Shown: piece after piece, positions 33,147-45,013 of the stretch | How the letters are laid out: every line of letters begins with the position of its first letter | Position numbering within the stretch: the stretch's first letter is position 1 | Assembly (NCBI GenBank): GCA_963170055.1 | Contig: CAUJGJ010000397.1 | Span: 546,001 to 610,000, forward strand | From: Halisarca cf. caerulea | Taxonomy: Eukaryota; Porifera; Demospongiae; Chondrillida; Halisarcidae | DNA: 64,000 bases | Direction: 5' to 3' | Notes under the pieces: model-generated | The model's input: only the letters and a program-made list of their open reading frames with translations | The model's database searches: none | What the model was told of the DNA's origin: nothing | Made by a program: the position numbers and the translations under genes

Positions 33147-36100
33147 TTAGTTCCAAGCAATCTGCAATCTGTCTGGTTGTCTTCTGGGTCTGCTTAATCT
33201 TCGAGGTGTAGCCTGTTCCGTTTGCATCTCTGGTGATTTCAATTTAGTAGCTGCAGGCAAATAGCACTCATCATCATGCTCTGTAGAGACACACATTGGA
33301 AATCGTCTTCTGATCTGATCTATATGCCGATGTACATTGCCCTGGGCTGTCTTGACTTCTACATTCACGTGTCCATGAAACTTCTGTATCACTCCTGGTA
33401 GCCACCGGGGACCTTTGGCCCAGTTGTGGATTAAAACTGTCTCTCCCACTGTGAAGCTACGCTCCTTCGTGTTCAAGTCTACCGTCCGTGACTGCTTTGA
33501 CTCCATTTTCTTTGAGAGGTCAGGCTTCAGCTGGTCCAGGTGGGTGCGGAGGCGCCTCTTCATTAACAACTCAGCCGTTGATGTACCCGTTGATGAGTGA
33601 GGTGTAACTCTGTAGTGTAACAAAAATCGTGACAGGATTATGTTTATATCCCCAGTTGGCCCCCTGATTCCCCGTTTGAGTGTCTGGACTGCACGTTCTG
33701 CCAGACCATTGGAGGCTGGGTGATAAGGAGCGGTAGTACAATGTTGAATGTCATTTTTCCTCAGGAACTCCTGAAACTCAGCACTGATGAATGGAGTGCA
33801 GTTGTCTGATACAATCAGTTCCGGGATACCATGAGTTGCAAACATTGCTGGTAGTTTCTCTATTGTGTTGGCACTATTTGCTGACGGCACCAATGCAACC
33901 TCCAGCCACCTAGAGTAAGCATCAATGACCACTAGAAACATATGCCCTCGCAGTGGCCCAGCATAATCAATGTGCAGTCGTGACCATGGCTTGTTGGGAA
34001 ACTCCCAGGGATGTAAGGCAACTGAGGGGGGAGACGTTGCGTTTTCCTGGCAATGTGAACATCCCCTCACTGTTGTCTCAATGTCAGCATCCAATTGGGG
34101 CCACTACACATAGTTCCTGGCCAATGCCTTCATCCTTGAGATACCTGGGTGCCCTTCATGTAACAAAAAGAACTCTAGGTCTCAGTGAGGGTAGAATTAC
34201 CACACGATTCCCCCATTGCAGGCAGCCATCTAAAACCATCAATTCCTCCTTTCTCTGTTGGAATGGTTTAAATTCATCCTTCTCTGAGTTCTGCCAACCC
34301 ACTAGTACTTGTTCCAGGACTTGCGATAGCACAGGGTCTCTTCTGGTGCACTGTCGGATGTCAGGTAGTGTAACCTGTCCACTTCCTAGGGCTTCCAAAA
34401 GCAAGACTGCTTCTCCAACAATTGGTACTTCCTTGGGGACCTCAGGCTGGGGTAGTCTACTCAGGCAATCTGCATTAGGGACAGACGAACCAGACTTGTA
34501 AATCACAGAATAATTGTATGTACTTAAGGTAAGAACCCATCGCTGCATCCGGGCAGTTGCCATTGTTGACAGATGACGAGAGGCATGAAATATGCCCTCC
34601 AAGGGTTTGTGATCTGAAATAATACTAAACTTACGATGGAACGCTTGACCCCAAACACGATGGCTAATCCCTCTCTCTCAATTTGGGCATAGATCCTCTC
34701 GGCAGGGGCTAAAGTGCGACTGGCAAAGGCAATGGGCTTGCGACTCTTCCCATCTTCTGCTACATGGGAGAGAACTGCTCCGATCCCATATGGAGAGGCA
34801 TCACATTCTAAGATAACATCCTTCTCTGGTTGATAATGTGCCAAGACAGAGGTGGATGTTATTGCCATCTTAGCCACTTGGAAAGCATCTTGTTGTGCTT
34901 TTCCCTACCCCCAATCTCTGCCCGTCTGCAATAAGGAATACAGTGGAGCCAGTTTAGTTGCTAGATTAGGCACAAACCTTGTATAGTATGTAATCATTCC
35001 AAGGAAGGATCTCAGTTGGCTGACATTAACTGGGGTTGGTGCATCTGTGATTGCCCGAACTTTCTCGTCAGAGGGATGCAACCCATCTGCAACTATTACA
35101 TGGCCAAGATACTCCACCGAAGGTAAGAGAAAAGCACATTTACTCTTCTTCAAATGCAAACCAGCCACTTCTAGCCTCGTCATTACTTAATCCAATGTGG
35201 TCAAATGGTCTTCCTGGGTCACTCCTGTAACTAAAATATCATCAATATAAACTGTCACATTCGGAATACCTTGCAGGATGTTTTCCATGGTTCTTTGGAA
35301 AATAGCTGGGGCCGCTGACACTCCAAATGGTAGCCTGGTGTAGCGAAACTAACCCTTGTGGGTATTGATGGTCACGAACTTCTTGGACGATTCTTCAAGA
35401 GGAAACTGGAGATAGGCATGGGCCACATCAAGCTTAGTGAAGGTTTGCCCACCTCTGAGACACGCAAAGAGGTCTTCGATCTTAGGCAATGTGTAAACAT
35501 TAGTTTTGGCTATTTTGTTGACTGTTACATGGAAGTCCCCACATATTCTGATGCTTCCATCCGATTTCACCACTGGCACTATTGGAGCCACCCAGTCTGA
35601 ACTCTTAATGGCCTCAATTACTCCTAGCTCCTCCAAACTCAGCAGCTCTTGATCCACCTTCTCCCGAAGAGCATAAGGTACAGGTCTTGGATTGTGAAAT
35701 ACTGGCATGGCCTCTGGTGGTACCTGAATATCTACTTTATGCTTCACTGCTGTCCCTAGTTCATCTTTGAACAATTCAGTGTGCTTCAATCTTACTTCTT
35801 CAAGAGACAGTGAGGTTGTCATGTTGCACACCTCCTTCCAGTCCACCCAGAACTTCTGAAGCCAATCTCTCCCTAACAAGCTGGGACCAACACCTTTGAC
35901 CAGAACTACACTGAATCTCTCTTGTTGTGACTTGTAGGCCATGTTGACTGTGATCTCACCAAGAGCCAGGATAAATTCTCCTGTATAAGTGTGGAGCTTG
36001 ACAGATGATGGCTGTAACTCTGGACAAGCCTTTTTCAGCACCTCTGATAAACACTTTCACTAATTAATGATACTGCTGCCCCTGTGTCCAGCTCCATTGC

Positions 36101-36949
36101 CAGTTTCTGTCCATTCAAGAGTACATTGATCATAATAGGTGGTGTTCTACGGCCAGACAAACTAAACAGCATGTAAGTATTAGTACATTTATCATCATCA
36201 ACATCTTCAACCATATTGGTACGTCCCACTTTACTTCTAGTCCTGGACTTACTACGGCACATTTTGGCCAGATGTCCACGCTTTCCACAAGCAAAGCACT
36301 CAGTATTCTTATATGGGCAGCTCTTGGCCATATGCTGTTGACCACATCTGTGGCACTCACTAGCAGTGGTACTTTGTACCTTATCAATGGTTGAATGTTC
36401 TGCCTCCTCCTTCAGTAATTGGTTAGGGGTAACTTGACTACCCTGTAGATTTAGGGTGTCTCATTCTGCTGCTTCATGCGCTTGACACATCTCAAATGCT
36501 CGCTGAAATGATAGATCAGTCTCTGCCAGCAATCGTCTCTGCAGGCGTGTGTCTCTCAGTCCACAAACCAGGCAATCTCTCAGCATGTCATCAAGGGTAT
36601 CTCCAAAGTTACAGTGTACTGACAGCCTTCTCAAAGCCACCACATAGTCTGGTACATATTCTGCCTGCTGCTGGGATCTTGAATGAAAATTGAATCACTG
36701 AACTGAAGGTTTAGGATTCTTATGAGTATCTACCAGGGTTACCAACTCCTTGAAGGACTTGTTGGATGGCTTCTGTGGGGCTACAATATCCTTGATCAAC
36801 TGATATATGCTTGGTCCACACACACTTAAGAGCACTGCCTTTTGCTTGTCCTCATTGCTTTTATTTGCTAAAAAATACTGTTGCAGTCTTTCAGTGTATG
36901 ACAGCCAATCTTCCTTGTCTGCATCAAAATCGCCAAATGAAGCAGCCAT
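33147..36949 (-). pseudogene. gypsy gag-pol, degraded
   Basis: Reads from 36949 downward. A gag part begins MAASFGDFDADKEDW, with stops after it and again near 36460. Two CCHC zinc knuckles (CHRCGQQHMAKSC, CFACGKRGHLAKMC) lie near 36240-36370. The protease motif MELDTGAAVSLIS is near 36080-36120. Reverse transcriptase follows with FTKLDVAHAYLQF and YIDDILVTG, interrupted by a stop near 35350 and another near 35186. RNase H (LECDASPYGIGAVLS) has a frame change near 34630. Integrase has an HHCC-like region, then HIDYAG, VSDNCTPF and SNGLAERAV as the D, D and E sites, with a stop just before it near 34104. The C-terminus lacks a chromodomain. Several nonsense and frameshift lesions make the copy inactive, although its LTRs are similar. 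Confidence 0.85.
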
Positions 36950-37424
36950 CCTGTTGTTTAGAGTACTTTATCCTTGTCGCCAGAATTGTGTATCTCCCAC
37001 GCAAGCGCCAACGTCAGTCTCATTGGATTAGTCACTAGCAGACACTGAGACTGTGTTTACACGACAACGTTTTCCCCCGTAACCACTAAACTTTAATCGC
37101 GTTTGCACCTTCTGTTTACACGAAAACACCGTCAACATTTTGAAAACGCTGTTCTTACTGACAACGATCGCTGAAGTGTTTTTGGACGACAACGTTATCG
37201 TTTTGGTATCGTGTAAACACAGTACAACGGCGAAACGAACAAAATGGCGGCTATCGGCATCAGAATAATAAATAGAATAAGTTTCATTTACACCAATTGC
37301 AGCTGTCTATTTCCAGCCATCTTGCTTATTGGACCTGCAAGAGACGCTAGGACCCAAACAGGCTCAATAGCGGAAGTGTTCGGTGTTATTGCCGCTGGCT
37401 CGTCAGTTGTGTGTTCACGAAGAA

Positions 37425-38699
37425 ATGGTTCTCCTGAACGGTATTATTATCGCAGTTCTAGTTGTTCTTCTGTCTTCCTTGATCTCCCTACTTCAACTAA
37501 CCTACGCAGCAGCTATCCTCTACGGATCATTTTACCGTCAGAATAGGCAAAGGCTGGTACAGTTTTGTTCGTTTTGTGGGCCAATTAGAAGAATACGCAG
37601 CAGTCGTCGGGTTGCAGACAGAAGATTTTGGATTAGACCAGGTAGGACTCATGTGTGGTGGGACAACTTCCTGCAGGATATTGTCGTGCAAGATGAGTGG
37701 AAGGAAAATTTCAGGATGTGCAAGGCAAACTTTTTCAAGCTGTGTAATGAGTTACGTCCAGTTATAGAAAGAACAGCTACCAACATGCGTGAGCCTATTG
37801 AGGTTGAAAGACAGGTGGCAATCACTCTGTACTATTTGTCGGACGAAGGACGGCTACGAAAGACTGCCAATACTTTTGGTATTTCACGTGCAACAACGTC
37901 AGTCATCATTAGGAGGGTAAGTCATGCCATATCTGTATATTTGGGACCAGAGTACATAAAACTACCTCGTACTGAGGATGAAGTAAAGGAGAAGGCTACA
38001 CGATTTTATGGTTCCTATGGTGTTCCACAGTGTATAGAAGCTGTGGACGGAACACATGTCGAAATCAAACAACCATCCTTAAATTCCATGGATTACATTA
38101 ATCGCAAGGGACGCAATTCATTAAATGTTCAAGCATGTTGTGATGCAGATTATTGCTTTTTGGATGTGGTCGTGAAGTGGCCTGGGTGCGTCCATGATGC
38201 AAGAATCTTTTCCAACTCCAGCTTGTGCGATATGCTGAGAAGAGGAAGGATTCCACCTTGCCCAAGGCGTATTTTAGACGAAGAGGATCCCATACCAGTT
38301 TACCTTCTTGGGGATCCAGCTTATCCTTTGATGCCTTTTTTAATGAAGGAATATGCAAATGGCGGAAGAACACCACAAGAACAATATTTTGGACTTAAAT
38401 TATGTAGTGCTAGAAATGTGATCGAATGTTCTTTCAGCAGACTTAAGGCACGATTTGGGGCTCTCAGAAGAGCAATGGACATCAACATTAAGGATTTACC
38501 TCATGTTATATACGCATGCTTTGTTCTTCACAACTTTTGTGAATTTAACAATGAAACCATTAGTGAAGAGCGGGTAAGGACAGCCATCAATTATGACAGA
38601 GATTTCCAGCCTCCCGCTCAGTCTGCTGGTTGCAGAGGAGACAATGAGACTGAAGGGAAGAAAGTGAGGAGGATTCTTACAAAGTACTTTGACCCATAA
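37425..38699 (+). CDS. Harbinger (H2) DDE transposase
   Basis: A 424-aa single-exon frame from ATG 37425. PIF/Harbinger transposases cut and paste DNA at 3-bp targets and work with a Myb-like partner. The N-terminal 30 residues are strongly hydrophobic, which recurs in this family here. A helix-turn-helix-like stretch ([23 protein letters not shown]) is at 144-166. The nuclease domain has Asp208 in [10 protein letters not shown], Asp258 in [11 protein letters not shown] and Glu334 in VIECSFSRL, so the catalytic triad is complete. [11 protein letters not shown] is the usual GDxAYPL motif. The C-terminus ends [13 protein letters not shown]. No lesion is visible; it may be functional. Confidence 0.9.
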   Translation: MVLLNGIIIAVLVVLLSSLISLLQLTYAAAILYGSFYRQNRQRLVQFCSFCGPIRRIRSSRRVADRRFWIRPGRTHVWWDNFLQDIVVQDEWKENFRMCKANFFKLCNELRPVIERTATNMREPIEVERQVAITLYYLSDEGRLRKTANTFGISRATTSVIIRRVSHAISVYLGPEYIKLPRTEDEVKEKATRFYGSYGVPQCIEAVDGTHVEIKQPSLNSMDYINRKGRNSLNVQACCDADYCFLDVVVKWPGCVHDARIFSNSSLCDMLRRGRIPPCPRRILDEEDPIPVYLLGDPAYPLMPFLMKEYANGGRTPQEQYFGLKLCSARNVIECSFSRLKARFGALRRAMDINIKDLPHVIYACFVLHNFCEFNNETISEERVRTAINYDRDFQPPAQSAGCRGDNETEGKKVRRILTKYFDP

Positions 38700-39093
38700 C
38701 AGTTTAATGCATGACACTGTCAGTCACTTTTAATCAATCATTTAGTACATACATCATGTGCATTATTACAGTTACAGTGGATGGTTAATGACATACGTTT
38801 CAAGTATTAATAATAATTATAATAATAATGCTATAATTGACTAATACAGTGTGTATTCAACATGATAGTGTCTAGCATAATGATGAGTACGAATGGGAAC
38901 AAAAAAGAGGTTCATGATTTAAAATAGAGGATGCATCACTTGCTGCCGTCTTCAGCATTGTAGTTGTCATTTCTACCTTGCGGGAAGTTGTAAAGTGGTT
39001 GCTGATACGGTTGGTTGTAATATGACTGTGATGCTGTTGGAAACATTACATTGTGGGGAGGGGGATACTGCTGCTGTGGTTGGAGCAGGTCTT

Positions 39094-39905
39094 TCAAAAG
39101 TGCAAAGCCCTGTGATATTGATGATTTAGCTGCTCCACATTGTTCGTCAACTTTGCCATATTTTCTGAATACTGTTTGTCCATTGTATCAAGCTGACTGA
39201 GCATTTTTTTCTTAACACTGAGATCTTCATAGGCACACTCAACCAACTGTGCATCAGCTGGAATTTTTCTTTTAAGTTTTTGCTGGCGGTAATTAGTCAA
39301 CTGATCATTGAGCAATGAACGCCTCCTTTGAACTATACTTGGCCCAGCTTCTGATTCCTGCTGTGCACATACTAATGATTCTGTTTCACCTCGCACATTA
39401 CTCTCCTCTGCTACATTGCTAGTTGTCGTATTGTCCCCTTCCTCAACTTCAGCACTGGTATCCACTGTACTGTCAAGGTCAAGACTTTCTACCCCACAAG
39501 GAATTTGGATTGTGGCTGGAGACCCACCCCAAACCTTCTCACACAGCTCGAAAAACAACATCACCACACGGCCAAACCCACTCTTCTTTTTGGCGTCTAC
39601 AGTTTGTCTGTATGTATTTCGAATTGCCTTCAGCTTGTCTGTTAGCCGCTTCTGTGTCATTTCTTCGGGTTTGTGCGGGAAATCCTTCTCTAATGTTGTA
39701 GCTTCTTCAGGCGTCGGCAGTTGTTCCAAGTAAAGTTGCAAAATGTCCGCGTATTTGCTCTTCACCTTCTCCCAGTCGATGCTGTTGGCCGAATGCTTTA
39801 CTTTATATTCGTATGTGACATTGAGTAGCATTCCGCTTCATCATCGCTCCACACCAATGTTTCTTTCTCTTTTGTCTGTGTCGCTGGAGCGCCGCTAGTA
39901 GCCAT
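39094..39905 (-). pseudogene. Harbinger (H2) Myb/SANT-like accessory gene with one frameshift
   Basis: The long frame opens at 39831 (MLLNVTYEYKV, 245 aa), but ATG 39905 (MATSGAPATQTKEKE ... WSDDEAE) lies upstream in a different frame. The two join naturally as the start of a SANT/Myb-like domain if one base is gained or lost near 39832, so a single indel is likely. Further on are RLTDKLKAIRNTYRQ, which completes the domain, an acidic linker, and a C-terminal coiled region (KKKMLSQLDTMDKQYSENMAKL). In Harbinger elements this protein brings the transposase to the nucleus and the DNA ends. It points toward the transposase gene. Confidence 0.75.
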
Positions 39906-40187
39906 TTTACTTCTCACTTTGACAACGTGACAACATCATCGCTTAAAACGTTGTTGTGTAAACGCTATGACAACGCTCGCGTGCACTGTAATATGAATAC
40001 CATTCTGATAGAAAACGTTGTCGTGACGTTGTCGTGTAAACGCAGTCTGATTCTCTTCAAAACATACACAGCTTATATACTAGCACAATGAATCACCACC
40101 AGTCATTAAACACAACAATCTTGTTCTAGAATGTTCAGAATCACAATAACAGGATGATGCAATGTTCTTCCAGATTACAACACAGCG

Positions 40188-42731
40188 TATGGAGCATTTT
40201 AAGTCAAAGTTTGCACTAACTCCAAAATCCAACGATTTGTAAGTTATGCAGTCTTTATCATCATTATAAAGAAGTCACTTAACTATTAATCTTTATATAC
40301 GTAGATATGAGCAGAAAGGCATAATGTAATTTGTACTATCGAAATACTAGGCCAAGTATGGCATGTCGGTATGCCCGCAGAGTGCATGCGGGGCCGGCTT
40401 TAATATTATACCAAGATCAATCATATCCGTTCAGGACTAGCTGTGAAATCTGGCGTACTCCATGAGAGTCTGTGGTTCCAAAAAAACGGGTTGAATGACA
40501 CCCAAACGATAAGTGATCTGTTCATTAAAATAAATTTAATAACTGTGCCTATAGAACTTTAGCGTTGATCTTCGTAATAGTACGCATACATGCATTATAA
40601 ACAAAACATTAAATGCATGATATATATGCTGTTTTGTATTAGTTGGCAAGCAAACCTATAATTGATTCGTGAATACTTTTGGCGGGCACGGGATTCGTTT
40701 GGTCGCATATAATATTTGGTCCGGGCTGTGCAGAGAGCGGCGAATATAATGGCTTATGAGTTGATTATTTGAGCTGCAATCACATTGTCCTATGTATAAG
40801 CTAACACTGTCAGGTTTTCTTGAATTTACTGTCCAATTAGTCTTGAAGGGTATCCAGTAAAACAAGGCAAGCTTAGCTATTTAGTCCACCCTGACATTCA
40901 AGGCTCCACATTTATTACGGTAACCCCTAATTCTGAAACAATAAATTATCAATACAATGTCAGCATGTACATACATGCATGTATGTGTATGTAGCTATAA
41001 CCTTCTGGAATCAGCAATACAGATTCAAATTCCACATAGATCCAATGATTCAGAAGTTGGCTAGGATTAAAATTAAATATTAAACAAGCATTGCTTACAA
41101 ATTTTGCTGAAATGTTAAAGAAAACAGTTAGAAAATCCAGACTTGTCAGTAAAATGCACTATCATGATCATGCATAGATACTTTAGCTGGGTGGGTGTGT
41201 ACCCTGGGATTCTTGTTAACAAGTTTCCTCTGTATGTGTAGCTGCAGCATGTAAGCATGTATGTAATGGTAAAAATAATTACTATTTTACCAATGCATAT
41301 ACAGTTAAACCTACTAAATCAGAAGATAGCAAGATTCAAAATTTTAATGTTATAGGTAAGTAACACATTATCAGAGTGAGTGTTATGTAAGAAATTGTTG
41401 TTTGTTGAAAACCTAGTGGTATATATAATACTCTCTTGAATCAATTAAATCCATTATTAGAGTTCAGGAATATTTTGTTATATACCATTACATGCATGTG
41501 TCCTAAGTGCATGGGTTGGTGTCCGCAATGTACCTTGACATTCCTAAAAATGGTGGTCCACCATTTTGTTTTATGGATTGCACTTTGTGAAGATTGGGTA
41601 TACCTATGATGTGACACAGGTGAACCTGCTGAAGGAGAGCTCACCTACTAATAATATTTTATACTGTACATCAGGAATTTTCTTAGTAAAAGCATTTCGC
41701 GTTGCCAGACTCATTATCAGAGCTTGTCATAAAATTTTTGTGGGTAAAAAATTCACAGTCTCTGGCCAAAAATTGTGCAACAAAAGGTCCTCTTTGTTTT
41801 GGAAGTGTTAAACCATAGACACTTTGCTTGTCCTTATGAATGAAAATTACATCTTCATTTGTTTATCCAATATGTATGTGTAGTTATATAGTAAGTCGAT
41901 ATGTCAAGAATGAACTAGCAGGTGCATAGACTGTAGTCCTCTTGGTGGTTCTTTTTCTTTGTAAATGTCTTACAGAATTTTCGAAGCTTGAAGAACTACT
42001 TTGTGAATGTACATATTATAGCTACGTTCCTCAAGCTTAATTGGGATGTAATAAAGGAATTAAAATTTAAGTAAGTTTAACCTAAAATCTAAGAATTATT
42101 ATATAGTATAAACAAAGTACATATCAATCCACGCATGTAAGCGAATCCTATGAGCAAAGGCATACACAGTCCCAATAGCAGCCAATTTTTCATTGAATTC
42201 TTAAGTTTGCAAATAAATAATTTTACTGATCCTTTCAAACTGTGAAAACTACAAAATTTGTTTGCCGTGGAAATTTCCTGACATAAATTATGCAGTATGC
42301 ATATCTGAAATGCTAGCTGAGCAATAAGATAGAGAACTATGTACCATGTAGACACTAATTTTCGAGCCAGCATTTGCGAAATACAATTGCTAAAATTTGG
42401 TTAAATACATTTATTTGTCTAATATATACATATTACGGACTGGTCCATTCACAAAAATAAAATTGCAATATACAGCCAAGTTCTTGTATCACGAAGTATA
42501 CAAACTGCATTTCAAACGGTATAAAGCAGTATTTTATATGTACAGTGTATATATAGTGCAGATTCAGTATAATTGATAGCCATGCATCTGCAAACTCGTT
42601 TCAGATTATAGTCTATATAATATATATATGTATAATATGTATATATATAATATATGGACAGTGGAGGACAGGGATTATATCATAAATCATTATAGTCTGA
42701 TTTCATCTGCAACGGCTATATGATTGTTTTT
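40188..42731 (+). other. Long non-coding stretch
   Basis: 2.5 kb without a recognisable gene, transposon end or tandem array. Small open frames below 95 codons match nothing. It may be unique host intergenic or intronic DNA. Confidence 0.4.
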
Positions 42732-42794
42732 AGGGGCTGCCTGCGGCAGCCCCTATATTGTTTTCATTTGGACTTCCGGTGTGTAACGCTCGTC

Positions 42795-42831
<37 letters not shown>

Positions 42832-43088
42832 GGATTTGAAGAAAAGTCTTATAACAGAGAATTTATATAATAGTAATAGAGAAGTATGAATTTATACAGG
42901 AATGAGTTATAGGAATTGTGTTTTGAAAACAATTGCCAAATATGGCAATTGTTTTCAAAACAATCGTCCAGTTACAATAAACAGTATGTTCAATGAATGT
43001 TCAGCTGTGCACTTACACTCCAATGCTTTGCAAGTGATTCGAGTGCGTGGGGCGGCAGCCCCCACGAGTTTTTAACTCAAATTACTTG
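42732..43088 (+). mobile_element. Hairpin-ended repeat family A, copy A4
   Basis: A complete copy with a long TA array. The central palindrome has a TG insertion (AATTGTGTTTTGAAAAC), and one base of the outer right stem is changed (ACTCAAATTACTT). Left flank GTTTTT, right flank TTA. Confidence 0.8.
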
Positions 43089-43584
43089 TTATTATACTGT
43101 ATATATGGCTCTAATATAATTATAGATATAATAATTATAACTATAATTAATACTTATCATATTCAGATTGTAGTATAAGAACAGTGGAGGAGAGGGATTA
43201 TATAGGGGATCATACAAAGTTGGCAAGTGAGTTCAATTTGATAGATTTCAACAGCTACATATGCATACTAGAGAATTAGGACTGACAGTCTGTGTTATAT
43301 CACATATAACTGTGGCTCTATATATAGATTTGACAGCACATAGCGACTCTACCAGTTCTAAGGCAAGCAGTGGTACCAGTTTGAAACCATTATCAACCAC
43401 AAGTAAGTAAAACTACTTTATACATGTACAGACTACAAATTGCATGTAGTATGCTACATTAACCAATTTTGTCATTTGTCAGAGTGGGTATGGCTGGTGT
43501 GGCCAGAGCTATATGCGTACCACTTTTTGTATGGTCAAAATAATTTAAAGCTGCTAAATTTAAATATGCTAGCTAAACCATATT
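43089..43584 (+). other. Non-coding stretch
   Basis: No gene seen. ATAGTATAAGAACAGTGGAG GAGAGGGATTATA (about 43173) echoes GGACAGTGGAGGACAGGGATT at about 42657, a weak direct repeat flanking A4. Confidence 0.35.
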
Positions 43585-43646
43585 TTAGGCAGCCCCTATA
43601 TTGTTTTTACTTTCACCGGAAGTGTCCGGAACGTCCAGAACGATGT

Positions 43647-43693
<47 letters not shown>

Positions 43694-44336
43694 AACAACA
43701 TGGCGGACTTTTAGGCGGTAGTCAAAGTCGTTGGTATTATTCAGTGAATTTTGTGTATTTGCTTCTGTTTTCGTCAATGAAGAATCTTTAAGACCTAAAG
43801 ATTTGGATTGAGAGTTAATCACGAAGATTCAACTCGCTCTGAGAATTTCCATGGGCCTTTAATTTTTAGAGGTAGAGCAAGTGGTTTAAAGTTGTTGTCT
43901 TCGTTTTAGAAGTTGTGAAAGGACTCGAAAACTGACAAAAGCTGTTAAGCCGACTCATCTAACAAGGAAGAGAACTTTGATGAAGTATTTAGGATGGAAA
44001 CGTTGTTGGAAGGATGATTTTACTGAGACATTGTACCTTACGCTACCGTGGAAGCCCATGGAAATGAAGAAAGGCTAAAGAAAGCTTCGGAAACAGGTAA
44101 GATGAGTGTGAAAAGCCTTTTGTCTTTTACTTAACCATTATGGAGTGCTTGAACGCTCATGTGAAAGTGTTTTAACGACATTTAGTATGAGCAGGTCTTT
44201 AATAAAATAGTTTGTTAATGTGTTTTCGTGGATATGTTTGCGTAAGTGTGTGTAATCTTCTGTATGTGTGTTTGCTTAGGTCCTCTAACCATAGATACTA
44301 TGGTCCAACACGTCAGACAATTGAGCGCAGATGTTA
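43585..44336 (+). repeat. Chimeric B-end and repeat C sequence, 5' part (B3)
   Basis: It starts with half of the left hairpin (GGCAGCCCC, family A form), then the family B body (TATTGTTTTTACTTTCACCG, a TA array, ATGTCAACAACATGGCGGAC). It then runs on into longer sequence that is partly homologous to B1 (GCTTCTGTTTTCGTCAATGAAGAATCTTTAAGACC region) and to repeat C (from about 43915). It contains an AAACAGGTAAGATG module at about 44091. It is interrupted at 44337 by Harbinger H1 and resumes at 48611. Confidence 0.6.
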
Positions 44337-45013
44337 AGTAGGGCATACACTAGACAACATTTGGGACACATATTGTTGTGGTTTGTTGCCAGCAAATGTT
44401 GCCAGCAACATTTGCTGGCAACAAACCATCATACACTAGACAATATTATATGTAACAAAATGGCTCCCAAGAAAGTACTTGCAGCCATGATTGTTGCTTA
44501 ATTGTTGAAGAAGAGACACAAAAAAGGAGAAATCGAAAAATATGGGTGAAACAATGGATTCTCAATAGGTCATCACAAGGTGCATACCATCATTTATTGA
44601 GAGAACTGCGAATGACTGATAGTAGTGGATTTAGAAACTTTTTAAGGATGGATGAATCTACTTTTGAGTTATTGCTATCAAAAGTTGCTCCACTAATCAC
44701 ACGCCAGGACACAAAAATGCGTAAGGCCATCCCAGCAGGAGAAAGACTGGCATTAACATTGCGCTTTTTGTCAACAGGTTAGATTCATGTACATATACAA
44801 CCTGTAAGAGACCTGCAATGTGTACAATACTGTTTTTTATGCACTTTTTTTACTAAAGGTGAAAGCTTTGTCAGTTTGCAGTATCTTTACCAAATAGCAG
44901 CACAAACAGTGGGGAATATTGTTCTTGAAACAAGCAAGGCAATGGGCATCGTTCTACAAGATTACATCAAAGTAAGGAATGCACGTACATGAATTATTAC
45001 AGCTAGATGTACA

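Larger units (their letters stand above)
37049..40047. mobile_element. PIF/Harbinger transposon H2, inserted in the gypsy 5' LTR
   Basis: The termini are GACTGTGTTTACACGACAAC and the complement of GTTGTCGTGTAAACGCAGTC, flanked by TGA on both sides (37046-37048, 40048-40050). Removing it restores the LTR sequence found at 33000. It carries the expected pair: a transposase (+) and a SANT-like accessory gene (-), arranged convergently. It is the best-preserved Harbinger in the window. Confidence 0.9.
32939..40182 (-). mobile_element. gypsy-type LTR retrotransposon (host of Harbinger H2)
   Basis: Minus-strand element with LTRs at 32939-33135 (3' LTR) and 36987-37048 plus 40051-40182 (5' LTR, split by H2). 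LTR ends are TGTTG ... CAACA. CAGCG lies outside both ends (32934-32938, 40183-40187). A purine tract (AAGGAAGGAGAGA, 33136-33148) precedes the 3' LTR. The primer-binding region TTCTGGCGACAAGGAT follows the 5' LTR. The two LTRs differ by about three substitutions and two small indels over 197 bp. Gene order gag, protease, RT, RNase H, integrase is gypsy-like. No envelope gene is seen. Confidence 0.9.

Noticed and set aside
40188..42731. Small open frames up to about 95 codons
   Set aside because: No motif, no codon pattern, no repeat or splice context.
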